Assembly (NCBI RefSeq): GCF_009758205.1
Contig: NZ_WRXN01000003.1
Location: 496,001 to 560,000 of the forward strand
Direction: 5' to 3'
DNA from: Chitinophaga tropicalis
Lineage (GTDB): Bacteria > Bacteroidota > Bacteroidia > Chitinophagales > Chitinophagaceae
DNA: 64,000 bases
Made by a program: the position numbers and the translations under genes
Shown: one piece after another, positions 45,570 through 54,076 of the stretch
Layout: each line of letters starts with the position of its first letter
Numbering within the stretch: the first letter of the stretch is position 1
Notes under the pieces: model-generated
The model's database searches: none
The model's input: the letters and a program-made list of their open reading frames with translations, nothing else
Told to the model about the DNA's origin: nothing

Positions 45570-46656
45570 ATGACAGCAGAACAACTCAAAGCTATGAGGG
45601 ACCGTCTCCATGTCCTGGGAGGTTTTCTTTAACGTCCAGGACCGCATAGCAAAAATCGAAAATGATAAACAACTTACGTTAGCCCCCGGCTTCTGGGACG
45701 ACAATGCCCGGGCTACGTCCATTCTGAAAGAGATCAAAGTAAACAAGTTTTGGGTAGATCTTTATGACCAGGTACAAACGGCCATAGAGGATAGTGCGGT
45801 ACTGCTGGACTTCCAGAAAGAAGGAGAAGCTTCTGAGGAAGAGGTAGAGACTGCTTACCAGGCTGCTACTGTTGCTCTTGATGAACTTGAATTTAAATCT
45901 ACACTGAACGAACCGGAAGACGAGATGCCGGCAGTGCTCACTATCAACTCCGGTGCCGGTGGTACTGAGAGCCAGGACTGGGCGGAAATGCTGCTGCGTA
46001 TGTATCGTATGTATGGTGAGAAGCAGGGGTGGAAAGTATCTGAAATTGACGTACAATACGGGGATGGCGCTGGTATCAAGTCGGCTTCCCTGGAATTTGA
46101 CGGCTCATTTGCCTATGGCCTGCTCAAAGCGGAAAGTGGTGTACACCGACTGGTGCGTATCTCTCCGTTCGATGCCAATGCCCGCAGGCACACTTCCTTT
46201 GCTTCTATCTTTGTTTATCCGCTGGTAGATGATACTATCGAAATAGCTGTCAACCCGGCCGACCTGGAATGGGAATTCTACCGTTCCGGTGGTAAAGGCG
46301 GACAGAACGTAAACAAAGTGGAAACGGCGGTACGTTTGAAACACATTCCTTCAGGCATCATCATTGAATGCCAGCAGGCCCGTACGCAGGGTGAGAACCG
46401 TGAGAAGGCCCTCACCATGCTGAAATCCCGTCTGTATGAAGAGGAACTGCGTAAACGCGAGGAGCTGAAGAACGCAGCCAACGCCAACAAACGCAAGATT
46501 GAATGGGGGTCTCAGATCCGTTCCTACGTTTTCCATCCGTATAAGATGATTAAAGATCACCGCACGGATTTTGAGGTAGGAAACGTTCAGCCTGTAATGG
46601 ATGGCGAGCTGGAAGGCTTCATCAAAGCGTACCTGATGATGGCTAAAGCAGAATAA
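45570..46656 (+). CDS. prfB: Peptide chain release factor 2, expressed through a programmed +1 frameshift
   Basis: RF2 (about 361 residues) recognises UGA and UAA stop codons. The zero frame starts at ATG 45570 and encodes [20 protein letters not shown], then meets TAA at 45630-45632. Slipping +1 on CTT TAA C (45627-45633) continues with Asn-Val-Gln-Asp-Arg from 45631 to the stop at 46656. An internal Shine-Dalgarno-like GGGAGG (45617-45622) lies 4 nt before the CTT, as at the E. coli site. The main frame has the GGQ motif in [16 protein letters not shown] and the stop-recognition region [16 protein letters not shown], so it is a full RF2. The ATG at 45610 is an in-frame internal codon, not the start. 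The stop at the slip site is UAA instead of the usual UGA. Confidence 0.95.
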
Positions 46657-46661
46657 TATTT

Positions 46662-46669
46662 TAAATTTG
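46662..46669 (+). promoter_or_regulatory. Candidate -7 element for pruA
   Basis: TAAATTTG fits TANNTTTG and lies 4 nt upstream of the 5' edge of the 46673-46730 stem-loop. No good -33 element was found, so the call is tentative. Confidence 0.3.
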
Positions 46670-46672
46670 CAA

Positions 46673-46730
46673 GATATGCAGATGTGCCGGTGAACTGAAA
46701 AAGCCAGTTTCCCGGCACATGCTGCATATC
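46673..46730 (+). promoter_or_regulatory. Long stem-loop in the prfB-pruA gap
   Basis: An 18-bp stem with one bulged base (46673-46690 with 46712-46730) and a nested AACTG/CAGTT pairing in the loop. No T run follows, so it is not a plain terminator. If transcription starts near 46674 it would form the exact 5' end of the pruA mRNA. Confidence 0.55.
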
Positions 46731-46788
46731 ACTCATTTTAAGCCCTGCCTGGCAGGTTACAACAAGATCAAAACCAAAACTGCAGAGA

Positions 46789-48420
46789 ATGCATAATGCT
46801 TATTTCCACTTTGCTGCACCGGTTAATGAGCCGGTATACAGCTATGCTCCGGGTTCCCCCGAAAGGGTTGCGCTGAAAAAACAGCTGGCCGCATTTAAAG
46901 CGCAGGAGGCTGATATTCCCATGTATATCGGCGGCAAAGAAGTGCGTACCGGTAAGACGCAGGAACTCCGTCCGCCTCATGAGATCAAACATAAACTGGG
47001 ACAGTTCCATACAGGGGACGCTACTCATATCAATGATGCCATTACTGCTGCGTTACAGGCACGCGCCCAATGGGCGGATACTCCCTGGGAACAACGTGCC
47101 GGCATATTTCTCAAAGCGGCAGAACTGATCGCTACCAAGTACCGCTACCATCTGAATGCGGCTACTATGCTGGGACAGAGCAAGAATGCCTACCAGGCTG
47201 AAATAGACAGTGCCTGTGAGCTGATAGACTTTCTCCGCTTCAACGTACATTATCTCTCTGAAATATATAATCAGCAACCTTACAGTCCGCAGGGTATTCA
47301 CAACAGGCTGGAATACCGTCCGCTGGAAGGTTTTGTACTGGCTGTCACTCCATTCAACTTTACTGCTATTGCAGGTAACCTGCCTACTTCTGCAGCGCTC
47401 TGTGGTAATGTGGTAGTATGGAAACCGGCTGATACCCAGGTATATGCGGCCAATGTGATTATGAAAGTGCTGATAGAAGCCGGATTGCCGGCAGGTGTGA
47501 TCAACCTGATCTACACTGACGGACCTCTGCTGGGTGATGTAGCTTTTTCTCATCCTGATTTTGCCGGTATTCACTTTACTGGTTCTACGGCTGTATTCCA
47601 GCAGATGTGGAAGACTATCGGTACCAACATCAGCAAGTACAAAACCTATCCCCGTATTGTTGGTGAAACAGGCGGTAAGGACTTTGTCCTGGCTCATAAA
47701 TCGGCTGATGTTGATGTGACTGCCATTGCTCTGGCCCGTGGCGCTTTTGAGTACCAGGGACAGAAATGTTCCGCTGCTTCCCGCGCTTACCTGCCGTCCA
47801 ATATTGCAGATGCGGTAAAGGCGAAGCTAGTAGCAGAGCTGGCCACCATGAAAATGGGTACTACTGAAGATTTCAGCAACTTCATCAATGCTGTGATAGA
47901 TGAGCGATCTTTCAACAAGATCACTAACTATATAGAAAATGCGAAGAAGGACCCTAAGGCAAAGATCATTGCCGGTGGTACTTACAGTAAAGCGGAAGGT
48001 TATTTTATTGCGCCTACTGTAATAGAGGTGACCGATCCTCACTATGTAACAATGTGTGAAGAGATATTCGGACCGGTGCTGACTATCTATACTTATGATG
48101 CTGAGAAATTCGAAGAGATCATTGCAACTGTTGACAGCACATCCAGCTATGCGCTGACTGGTTCTATTATTGCACAGGACCGTTATGCCATTGACCTGGC
48201 TACCAAAAAGCTGGTGAACAGTGCGGGTAACTTCTATATCAACGATAAGCCTACCGGCGCAGTAGTTGGCCAGCAGCCTTTTGGCGGCGCCCGTGCTTCC
48301 GGTACCAACGATAAGGCCGGTTCTATGCTGAACCTGTATCGCTGGCTGAGTGCGCGTACTATTAAGGAAACGCTGGTACCGCCTACAGATTACAGGTATC
48401 CGTTCCTGAAAGAAGATTAA
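46789..48420 (+). CDS. pruA: L-glutamate gamma-semialdehyde (1-pyrroline-5-carboxylate) dehydrogenase
   Basis: A 543-residue aldehyde dehydrogenase that oxidises glutamate semialdehyde to glutamate in proline degradation, NAD-dependent, cytosolic. Active-site residues: Cys327 in GQKCSAASR and Glu293 in VGETGGKD; Asn190 in VTPFNFTAIAGN. The length and the N-terminal extension with RPPHEIKHKLGQFH match the P5CDH group found in Bacteroidota and mitochondria. No proline dehydrogenase gene lies next to it. Confidence 0.93.
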   Translation: MHNAYFHFAAPVNEPVYSYAPGSPERVALKKQLAAFKAQEADIPMYIGGKEVRTGKTQELRPPHEIKHKLGQFHTGDATHINDAITAALQARAQWADTPWEQRAGIFLKAAELIATKYRYHLNAATMLGQSKNAYQAEIDSACELIDFLRFNVHYLSEIYNQQPYSPQGIHNRLEYRPLEGFVLAVTPFNFTAIAGNLPTSAALCGNVVVWKPADTQVYAANVIMKVLIEAGLPAGVINLIYTDGPLLGDVAFSHPDFAGIHFTGSTAVFQQMWKTIGTNISKYKTYPRIVGETGGKDFVLAHKSADVDVTAIALARGAFEYQGQKCSAASRAYLPSNIADAVKAKLVAELATMKMGTTEDFSNFINAVIDERSFNKITNYIENAKKDPKAKIIAGGTYSKAEGYFIAPTVIEVTDPHYVTMCEEIFGPVLTIYTYDAEKFEEIIATVDSTSSYALTGSIIAQDRYAIDLATKKLVNSAGNFYINDKPTGAVVGQQPFGGARASGTNDKAGSMLNLYRWLSARTIKETLVPPTDYRYPFLKED

Positions 48421-48424
48421 ACAG

Positions 48425-48462
48425 AAATAAAAAAGGTTGCCAACGGGCAACCTTTTTTATTT
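48425..48462. terminator. Bidirectional terminator between pruA and the peroxiredoxin gene
   Basis: A perfect 17-bp stem (48425-48441 with 48446-48462, loop AACG) with A and T tracts on both sides serves both convergent genes. Confidence 0.88.
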
Positions 48463-48969
48463 CTATAATTTCTCCAGGGCAGTTAACGCTTCTGCTACAT
48501 GTTTCTCTCCATCCATGAGGTTATTGAAAGTATGGATGATGACACCTTCCTTATTGACTATATAAGTAACGCGTCCGGGAATAAACATTTTTCTGGGCAC
48601 TCCGAACTGTTTACGTACGGTGTTGCTGGTATCGCTCAGCAATGTAAAGGGCAGTTTGTGATGGGTGGCAAAGTTCTTATGGGATGTTACGCCATCAGAG
48701 CTGATGCCTATCACTTTTACGCCTTTAGCAGTGAACTGTTCGTAGTTATCCCTGAATGAGCAGGCTTCTGCTGTGCAACCCCTGGTTTCGTCTTTAGGAT
48801 AGAAGTAGATAACCAGTGGTTGTTTTCCCAGTACGCTGTTAATATCAAACAGTTGTCCGTCCTGGTCCTTCAGTTGGAATGAGGGTATTTTATCGCCCAC
48901 TTTCAGTTGTGAATGTGCGTTGCCGAATAAAAACATAAGCAGTAATGTAATTGAAATGAGTCTTTTCAT
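48463..48969 (-). CDS. Exported BCP/PrxQ-type peroxiredoxin
   Basis: A 168-residue thiol peroxidase of the AhpC/TSA superfamily, bacterioferritin-comigratory (PrxQ) group: YFYPKDETRGCTAEAC gives the peroxidatic Cys65 and, five residues on, the resolving Cys70. A signal peptide (MKRLISITLLLMFLFGNAHS) makes it periplasmic, unlike the usual cytosolic BCP. The frame is open to 49032, but the signal peptide sets the start at 48969. It is divergent from pyrR, with 68 bp between the starts. Confidence 0.85.
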   Translation of the reverse strand: MKRLISITLLLMFLFGNAHSQLKVGDKIPSFQLKDQDGQLFDINSVLGKQPLVIYFYPKDETRGCTAEACSFRDNYEQFTAKGVKVIGISSDGVTSHKNFATHHKLPFTLLSDTSNTVRKQFGVPRKMFIPGRVTYIVNKEGVIIHTFNNLMDGEKHVAEALTALEKL

Positions 48970-49010
48970 GATTATTATATGATTAAAGATACGGACTATA
49001 TAGAAATCCG

Positions 49011-49018
49011 TATTTTTG
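49011..49018 (+). promoter_or_regulatory. -7 element of pyrR
   Basis: TATTTTTG, exact TANNTTTG match, 19 nt before the TTG start. A short inverted repeat ACGGA...TCCGT (48991-49011) overlaps its upstream side. Confidence 0.4.
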
Positions 49019-49037
49019 ACGCCTAAACTCAAGTATT

Positions 49038-49565
49038 TTGAAGACCATATTGAATGATACGCAAGTGGCTATTACCGTTGACCGGCTTTGCCATCAGCTG
49101 ATTGAAAATCACCTGGACTTCTCACAGACTGTACTTATCGGATTACAGCCAAGGGGTATTTTCCTGTCTGAACGTATCTACCGCACACTGCAGAAGTTAT
49201 TGCCCGGCGTGCAGATTCATTACGGGAAGCTGGATATTACTTTTTACAGGGATGACTTTAATAAAGGCTCCCAGTTGCATGTGCCAAATGAAACAGCGAT
49301 AGACTTTTCCATAGAAAATAAGAGAGTAGTGCTGATCGATGATGTGCTGTATACAGGCCGTACTACCCGTTCGGCATTGGATGCCATGCTGGATTTTGGC
49401 CGTCCGTCGGCGGTTGAGCTGCTGGTGTTGATAGATCGTCGTTTTACCCGTCAGTTGCCTATACAGGCGGATTATACAGGGCGTACAATTGATGCGGTGA
49501 TGTCTGAGAAGGTGAAAGTGCGTTGGGCTGAACGTGATGGCGCGGATGAAGTGGTGATTGAATAA
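49038..49565 (+). CDS. pyrR: PyrR-type pyrimidine regulator / uracil phosphoribosyltransferase
   Basis: A 175-residue phosphoribosyltransferase-fold protein. The PRPP-binding motif is VVLIDDVLYTGRTTRSAL (residues 97-114), and the PyrR-specific segments GLQPRGIFLSERI and GKLDITFYRDD are present. In Firmicutes PyrR binds pyr mRNA; in Bacteroidota it may act mainly as an enzyme. The start is TTG at 49038; no ATG fits upstream. pyrB follows after 50 nt with its own promoter. Confidence 0.88.
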   Translation: MKTILNDTQVAITVDRLCHQLIENHLDFSQTVLIGLQPRGIFLSERIYRTLQKLLPGVQIHYGKLDITFYRDDFNKGSQLHVPNETAIDFSIENKRVVLIDDVLYTGRTTRSALDAMLDFGRPSAVELLVLIDRRFTRQLPIQADYTGRTIDAVMSEKVKVRWAERDGADEVVIE

Positions 49566-49575
49566 GAATTTTGCT

Positions 49576-49607
49576 TTTGGGATTTGTAATCAGGTCATTT
49601 ATATTTG
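49576..49607 (+). promoter_or_regulatory. Promoter of pyrB
   Basis: TTTG (49576-49579), 20-nt spacer, TATATTTG (49600-49607): a full match to the Bacteroidota -33/-7 consensus. The -7 element ends 8 nt before the pyrB ATG, so the leader should be only a few nucleotides. Confidence 0.6.
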
Positions 49608-49615
49608 CATCTTAA

Positions 49616-50545
49616 ATGTCATTATCAGTAAATCATCTTCTCGGGATCCGTGGTCTGCAGCGTCAGGATATAGAACTTATTTTTCAAACGGCTGACCAAT
49701 TCAAAGAGGTTTTACAAAGGCCCATCAAAAAAGTTCCGACGCTCAGAGATACTACCATCGTCAATTTATTTTTCGAAAATTCCACCCGTACGCGCATCTC
49801 GTTTGAGCTGGCTGAGAAAAGACTGGGTGCAGATGTGGTGAATTTCTCCGCATCAGGTTCTTCTGTCTCTAAAGGTGAAACGCTTATCGATACTGTTAAC
49901 AATATCCTTTCAATGAAAGTGGATATGGTGGTAATGAGGCATTCTGCTACCGGGGCGCCGCATTTTCTCTCGAAACATATTGACGTCCCTATTGTGAATG
50001 CCGGAGACGGGATCAATGAGCATCCTACGCAGGCGCTGCTGGATGCTTTTTCTATCCGTGAAAGGCTGGGAAGCGTAACGGGCAAGAAAGTGGCTATCTG
50101 TGGCGATATTATGCACTCCCGCGTGGCATTGTCAAATATCTACTGCCTGAAGGAACTGGGAGCGGAAGTAACGGTTGTTGGTCCGCCCACATTGATTCCC
50201 AAATATATGGAAAGTGCGTTGGGCGTAAATGTAAGCTATAATATCGGGGAGGCGCTTGAATGGTGTGATGTAGCGAATGTGCTGCGTATTCAGCTGGAAA
50301 GGCAGAATACCCCGCTGTTCTCGTCTTTGAGAGAATATTCTCTGAGCTATGGAGTGAACAGGGAGTTGCTGGATAGTCTGAAGAAAGAGATCGTGATCAT
50401 GCACCCGGGACCGATTAACCGTGGTGTGGAATTAAGTTCGGATGTTGCGGATTCAGGGCATTCTATTATCCTGAACCAGGTGGAGAATGGTGTAGCGGTG
50501 CGTATGGCGGTGCTGTATCTGCTGGCAGGGAAGAAAGCGGAATAA
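49616..50545 (+). CDS. pyrB: Aspartate carbamoyltransferase catalytic subunit
   Basis: A 309-residue enzyme forming carbamoyl-aspartate in pyrimidine synthesis. The carbamoyl-phosphate motif STRTR is at residues 56-60, with HPTQALLDAFSIRERLG and MHPGPINRGVELSSDVAD further on. Full length for the catalytic chain; no pyrI is present. It lies behind pyrR, forming a small pyrimidine cluster without the other pyr genes. Confidence 0.95.
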   Translation: MSLSVNHLLGIRGLQRQDIELIFQTADQFKEVLQRPIKKVPTLRDTTIVNLFFENSTRTRISFELAEKRLGADVVNFSASGSSVSKGETLIDTVNNILSMKVDMVVMRHSATGAPHFLSKHIDVPIVNAGDGINEHPTQALLDAFSIRERLGSVTGKKVAICGDIMHSRVALSNIYCLKELGAEVTVVGPPTLIPKYMESALGVNVSYNIGEALEWCDVANVLRIQLERQNTPLFSSLREYSLSYGVNRELLDSLKKEIVIMHPGPINRGVELSSDVADSGHSIILNQVENGVAVRMAVLYLLAGKKAE

Positions 50546-50574
50546 TAAGTATAACACAACTAAAAAATAGCAAG

Positions 50575-50602
50575 AGGGAAGGGCGGTAGTTCTTCCCTTT
50601 TT
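50575..50602. terminator. Terminator between pyrB and the second STN-type SusC gene
   Basis: GGGAAG / CTTCCC stem followed by CTTTTTT on the plus strand; it lies between the convergent genes. Confidence 0.7.
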
Positions 50603-50614
50603 TATTTGCGGTAG

Positions 50615-53600
50615 TCAGAAGTTTGCATTTACGCCTAAAGTGAATGATCTGAAGAAGGGATATTGGTATCCTGTGTTTGTGGACGCTTCAGGATCGTAAT
50701 ACCGGATCTTCATACGGTTCACTTCCCACAGGTCCTGTCCTGAAAAATACAGCCTTAGGCTGTTCATGAACTTAGCGTCTGCAAAATGGAAGGTATATCC
50801 CAGCTGCAGGTTTTTCAGCCGGATATAGGAGGCATTCATCACCCAGAAGGAGGAGGGGAGGAGATTCTGATTGTATCCCATATATAATCTTGGAAAAGCA
50901 GCAGCAGGATTACCGGCTGTCCAGTGATCCCGGTGAATCTCCCATGGCTGTTGCCAGTTATCTGTGAAAGGCATGCTGAAATTGGCCGGCACCAATACCT
51001 TTCTCTGGCCAATACCCTGGAAAAAGATAGAGAAATCCAGTCCCTTCCAGGAAAAGCCCGCATCAAAGCCGTAAGAGTAGCGGGGTTGTGTGCTGCCAAG
51101 ATACACCAGGTCGCCATGATCTGCCTTCGTATAGTTTCCCCCGTTAATTATCCCGTCATTATTGACATCTTCATAACGAAGATCTCCCGGAGCAGTGGCA
51201 GCGGTCTGATAGGCATGACCATCTACCTCAGAGGACTGCTGGAAGTAACCATTGGCCCTATACCCCATGATAGCGTTGTAAGGCAATCCTTCAAGGCCCC
51301 GGTTGTTACCTATGAGCCAGGCGGTGGGGCCGTATGTCTGCAATATTTTGTTCTGGTTATCGAACAGGTTGGCATTCACCCAATAGCTTAGCGGGCCGCG
51401 GTTATCTCTCCATCCCAGGTTCAGTTCCCAACCCCAGGAGCGCATCTGTGCGCGGAAGAAAGTAGGGAATAAGGGGTTGAAGAGAGGGGATGTCTGTGTG
51501 GCTATCTGCATACGTGAATTATGCTTCACGAAATAATCTGCATTGATATTGAGGCGGCCTTTGAAGAAAGCCATATCCAGGCCGGCATTTGTAGTGGTCA
51601 CTGTTTCCCAGTTGTTGTTACCTGGTACAAACCTGTCATTGTCTTCATAAGACATGATAGGGTAGGCCTGTGGATGTAGCAACTGATCACGGAAGTTGAA
51701 GTCATTCAGTCCGCTGCGCCAGTTAAAGTTGCCCAGCATACCCCAGGAGGCCCTTAGTTTGAACTCATCAAAGAAGGGGAATGCGGATGCAAACCATTTT
51801 TCGTTGTTCAGTCGCCAGCCTGCTGAGAGCGATGGGAAGATATGCTGTCTTTTCAGATTGGGCGATTGAGTATTATTATAGAATAGCTGTGCTGCAACCA
51901 GGTTGGCTTCCAGCAGGTAGCGGTCGCTGAAGTTATAATTGACGCGGGTGAAGAGGGAGGACAGGAAGCCGGAGCCTTTAAAGTGAAGGGTGGTGGCTGC
52001 TTCAGGGTTGTTGAATGACAGCTGCTGCAGCTCGTTGGGCCCGAGTCCAAACCCGGTGGCTATACGTTGATGCTGGTAATGGTTTTCGTAGGCGAAACCT
52101 CCCAGTATATGGATGGTATGCTGTTTGCCGGCGGGCAGGTCATAATCTGCCAGTAATTGCAGGCTATGTTGTATTTCCAGCAGGTTGGCCCTTTTCAGTG
52201 AGTTGGGATCATTTACGCTGTTGATATAGCCGCTACCGTCATAAAAATCTACTTTCTGTTTGCCGAGGCCATCATGTGTAGTGGTAAGCTGAGGGCTGTA
52301 TACAGCTTTCAGCGTTAGTCCTTTGTAGAGGTTCTCTGCTTTCAGGGTTATTACGGCGTCGGCAAAAGTTGCTTTTTCTTCCCGTCTTCCTGCATCTTTC
52401 AGAAGGGCGTAGGCATTGAACCCTCTGGTATAGTGATCGGTGCCTGGTACATATGTGGGTACATTTCCCGGTGCCTGGTAGAGGAAGTTGAGCAGACCGT
52501 TGTTGCCATCTACCCGCCATCCCGGAGAGAGGGTGGAGCTTTGGGCGTACTGGAGGCTGGTTTCCAGGCTCAGTACAGCGCTCAGCCGGTTGTTGGCGTT
52601 GAACTGCAGGTTGGTCCTGGAGGTTTTGTCAAAACCGGTATTGAATAATCCCTGGCGGGAGAACTGGCCGAGGGCAAACAGATACTGATGTTTTTCAGTG
52701 CCGCCTCTGGCGCTGATATTATAGGTAGTGGTAGTGCTGTTATTGCGGGTTACGTTATCCAGGGGATTGAAGTCGTCATAGTAGTCATAGTTACCACTTC
52801 CATCTGTTTTGGGCAGGTAGGTGATGTTGGGATCTTTCATCCGTTGTATATCTAATGGGGTCCATACTACGGGCATGCCTGTATTTTTAGCAGCCTCGTT
52901 CTGCATGTTAGCCGCTTCCCAGGAGTGTACGCGTTCCGGCAGGCTGATGGGGCGTTCTATACCAAACAGGCTGTTATACTCCACGCTGATCCTGCCGGGC
53001 TTACCTCTTTTGGTGGTAACCAGTACTACGCCGCCTGCTGCCAGGGGGCCGTAGATGGAGGTAGCAGCAGCATCTTTCAGTACGGAGATGGACTCAATAT
53101 CGTTGGGGTTCATGTAGGTGATGGAGCCGGGCGCGCCATCAACCAGTACCAGCGGAGCGCTGTAGTTGCCGGATGATAGTCCGCGGATCTGCAGGTTAAA
53201 TCCTTCCTTACCTGGCTGACCGTTATTCCGGGTGACCAGCAATCCTGGCGCCGTGCCCTGTAGGGCTGCCATGACGTTGGTGACGGGTCTGCTTTTCAGC
53301 CGCCTGCCTTCCACTTTTGTAATAGACCCTGTGATATTCGCTTTGTTCTGTATGCCGTACCCGATTATCACCAGGTCGTTCAATGTTTTGGTGTCATTTT
53401 GCAGGATGATATCCAGGTTATGCCGTTCGCGCAGGGTTATTTCTCTCGTTTCATAGCCGATGAGGGAAAACTGGAGGGTGGCCTGTCCATTGGCTACGGG
53501 AATCCTGAAGCGGCCGTATTCATTGGTGCTGGCGCCGTTATGGGTTTCTTTTTCCCGGATTGAGACGCCTGCCAGTGGCCTTTCTCCGTCGGTAATGATA

Positions 53601-54061
53601 CCTGTCACAACATATTTTTCTGCTTCGGTGCTGATAGTCCGGTGGGGGGCTCCTGTAATGGGTGGTGCTTCTGAAATGGGGTAAACGATGATCTGTTTAT
53701 TCCTGATCTCGAATGCGTAGCGGGTACCGGCAAAGAGCTGCCGTAATACGGAGGGCAGGGGTTCTTTTCTTACCTGCATGGAAACGGAATGTGCATTTTC
53801 CAGTACTGTGGAGGAGATGGCGAAGGTCAGGCCTGTTTGTTTTTCTATCTGGCGGATGACCTGGCGGAGGCTGGCCCGGTATACTTTGAGGGTAACTTTA
53901 ATGGTATCGGCATCCTGGTAGGGATGAGGAGAGGTAACAGTTGAAGGGTTGGTAATTTTTTCGGAATGGGCATACAATGGGCTTATACATATACAAAATA
54001 GTAGTATGTACCAGCGCTTTTGTAAAGCCGCCTTACGGAGTGCCTGTTGAATACCCTGCAT
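50615..54061 (-). CDS. susC: SusC/RagA TonB-linked porin with STN domain, lacking a SusD partner
   Basis: A 1148-residue transporter: signal peptide (about 15-32), STN domain (about 55-125, LRQVIRQIEKQTGLTFAIS), carboxypeptidase-regulatory-like domain (about 150-230), plug (about 235-350 with VLKDAAATSIYGPLAAGGVVLV) and C-terminal barrel ending GVNANF. The STN domain links it to the FecR and ECF sigma encoded upstream. The gene is immediately followed by convergent pyrB, so no SusD is in the operon. Either a distant SusD is shared or the protein works alone. Confidence 0.9.
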   Translation of the reverse strand: MQGIQQALRKAALQKRWYILLFCICISPLYAHSEKITNPSTVTSPHPYQDADTIKVTLKVYRASLRQVIRQIEKQTGLTFAISSTVLENAHSVSMQVRKEPLPSVLRQLFAGTRYAFEIRNKQIIVYPISEAPPITGAPHRTISTEAEKYVVTGIITDGERPLAGVSIREKETHNGASTNEYGRFRIPVANGQATLQFSLIGYETREITLRERHNLDIILQNDTKTLNDLVIIGYGIQNKANITGSITKVEGRRLKSRPVTNVMAALQGTAPGLLVTRNNGQPGKEGFNLQIRGLSSGNYSAPLVLVDGAPGSITYMNPNDIESISVLKDAAATSIYGPLAAGGVVLVTTKRGKPGRISVEYNSLFGIERPISLPERVHSWEAANMQNEAAKNTGMPVVWTPLDIQRMKDPNITYLPKTDGSGNYDYYDDFNPLDNVTRNNSTTTTYNISARGGTEKHQYLFALGQFSRQGLFNTGFDKTSRTNLQFNANNRLSAVLSLETSLQYAQSSTLSPGWRVDGNNGLLNFLYQAPGNVPTYVPGTDHYTRGFNAYALLKDAGRREEKATFADAVITLKAENLYKGLTLKAVYSPQLTTTHDGLGKQKVDFYDGSGYINSVNDPNSLKRANLLEIQHSLQLLADYDLPAGKQHTIHILGGFAYENHYQHQRIATGFGLGPNELQQLSFNNPEAATTLHFKGSGFLSSLFTRVNYNFSDRYLLEANLVAAQLFYNNTQSPNLKRQHIFPSLSAGWRLNNEKWFASAFPFFDEFKLRASWGMLGNFNWRSGLNDFNFRDQLLHPQAYPIMSYEDNDRFVPGNNNWETVTTTNAGLDMAFFKGRLNINADYFVKHNSRMQIATQTSPLFNPLFPTFFRAQMRSWGWELNLGWRDNRGPLSYWVNANLFDNQNKILQTYGPTAWLIGNNRGLEGLPYNAIMGYRANGYFQQSSEVDGHAYQTAATAPGDLRYEDVNNDGIINGGNYTKADHGDLVYLGSTQPRYSYGFDAGFSWKGLDFSIFFQGIGQRKVLVPANFSMPFTDNWQQPWEIHRDHWTAGNPAAAFPRLYMGYNQNLLPSSFWVMNASYIRLKNLQLGYTFHFADAKFMNSLRLYFSGQDLWEVNRMKIRYYDPEASTNTGYQYPFFRSFTLGVNANF

Positions 54062-54076
54062 TTCTACTCCGGACGA

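Noticed and set aside
45610..46656. prfB starting at the ATG at 45610
   Set aside because: The upstream zero frame with the RF2 N-terminal sequence, the Shine-Dalgarno-like site and CTT TAA C shows that this ATG is an internal codon before the slip site.
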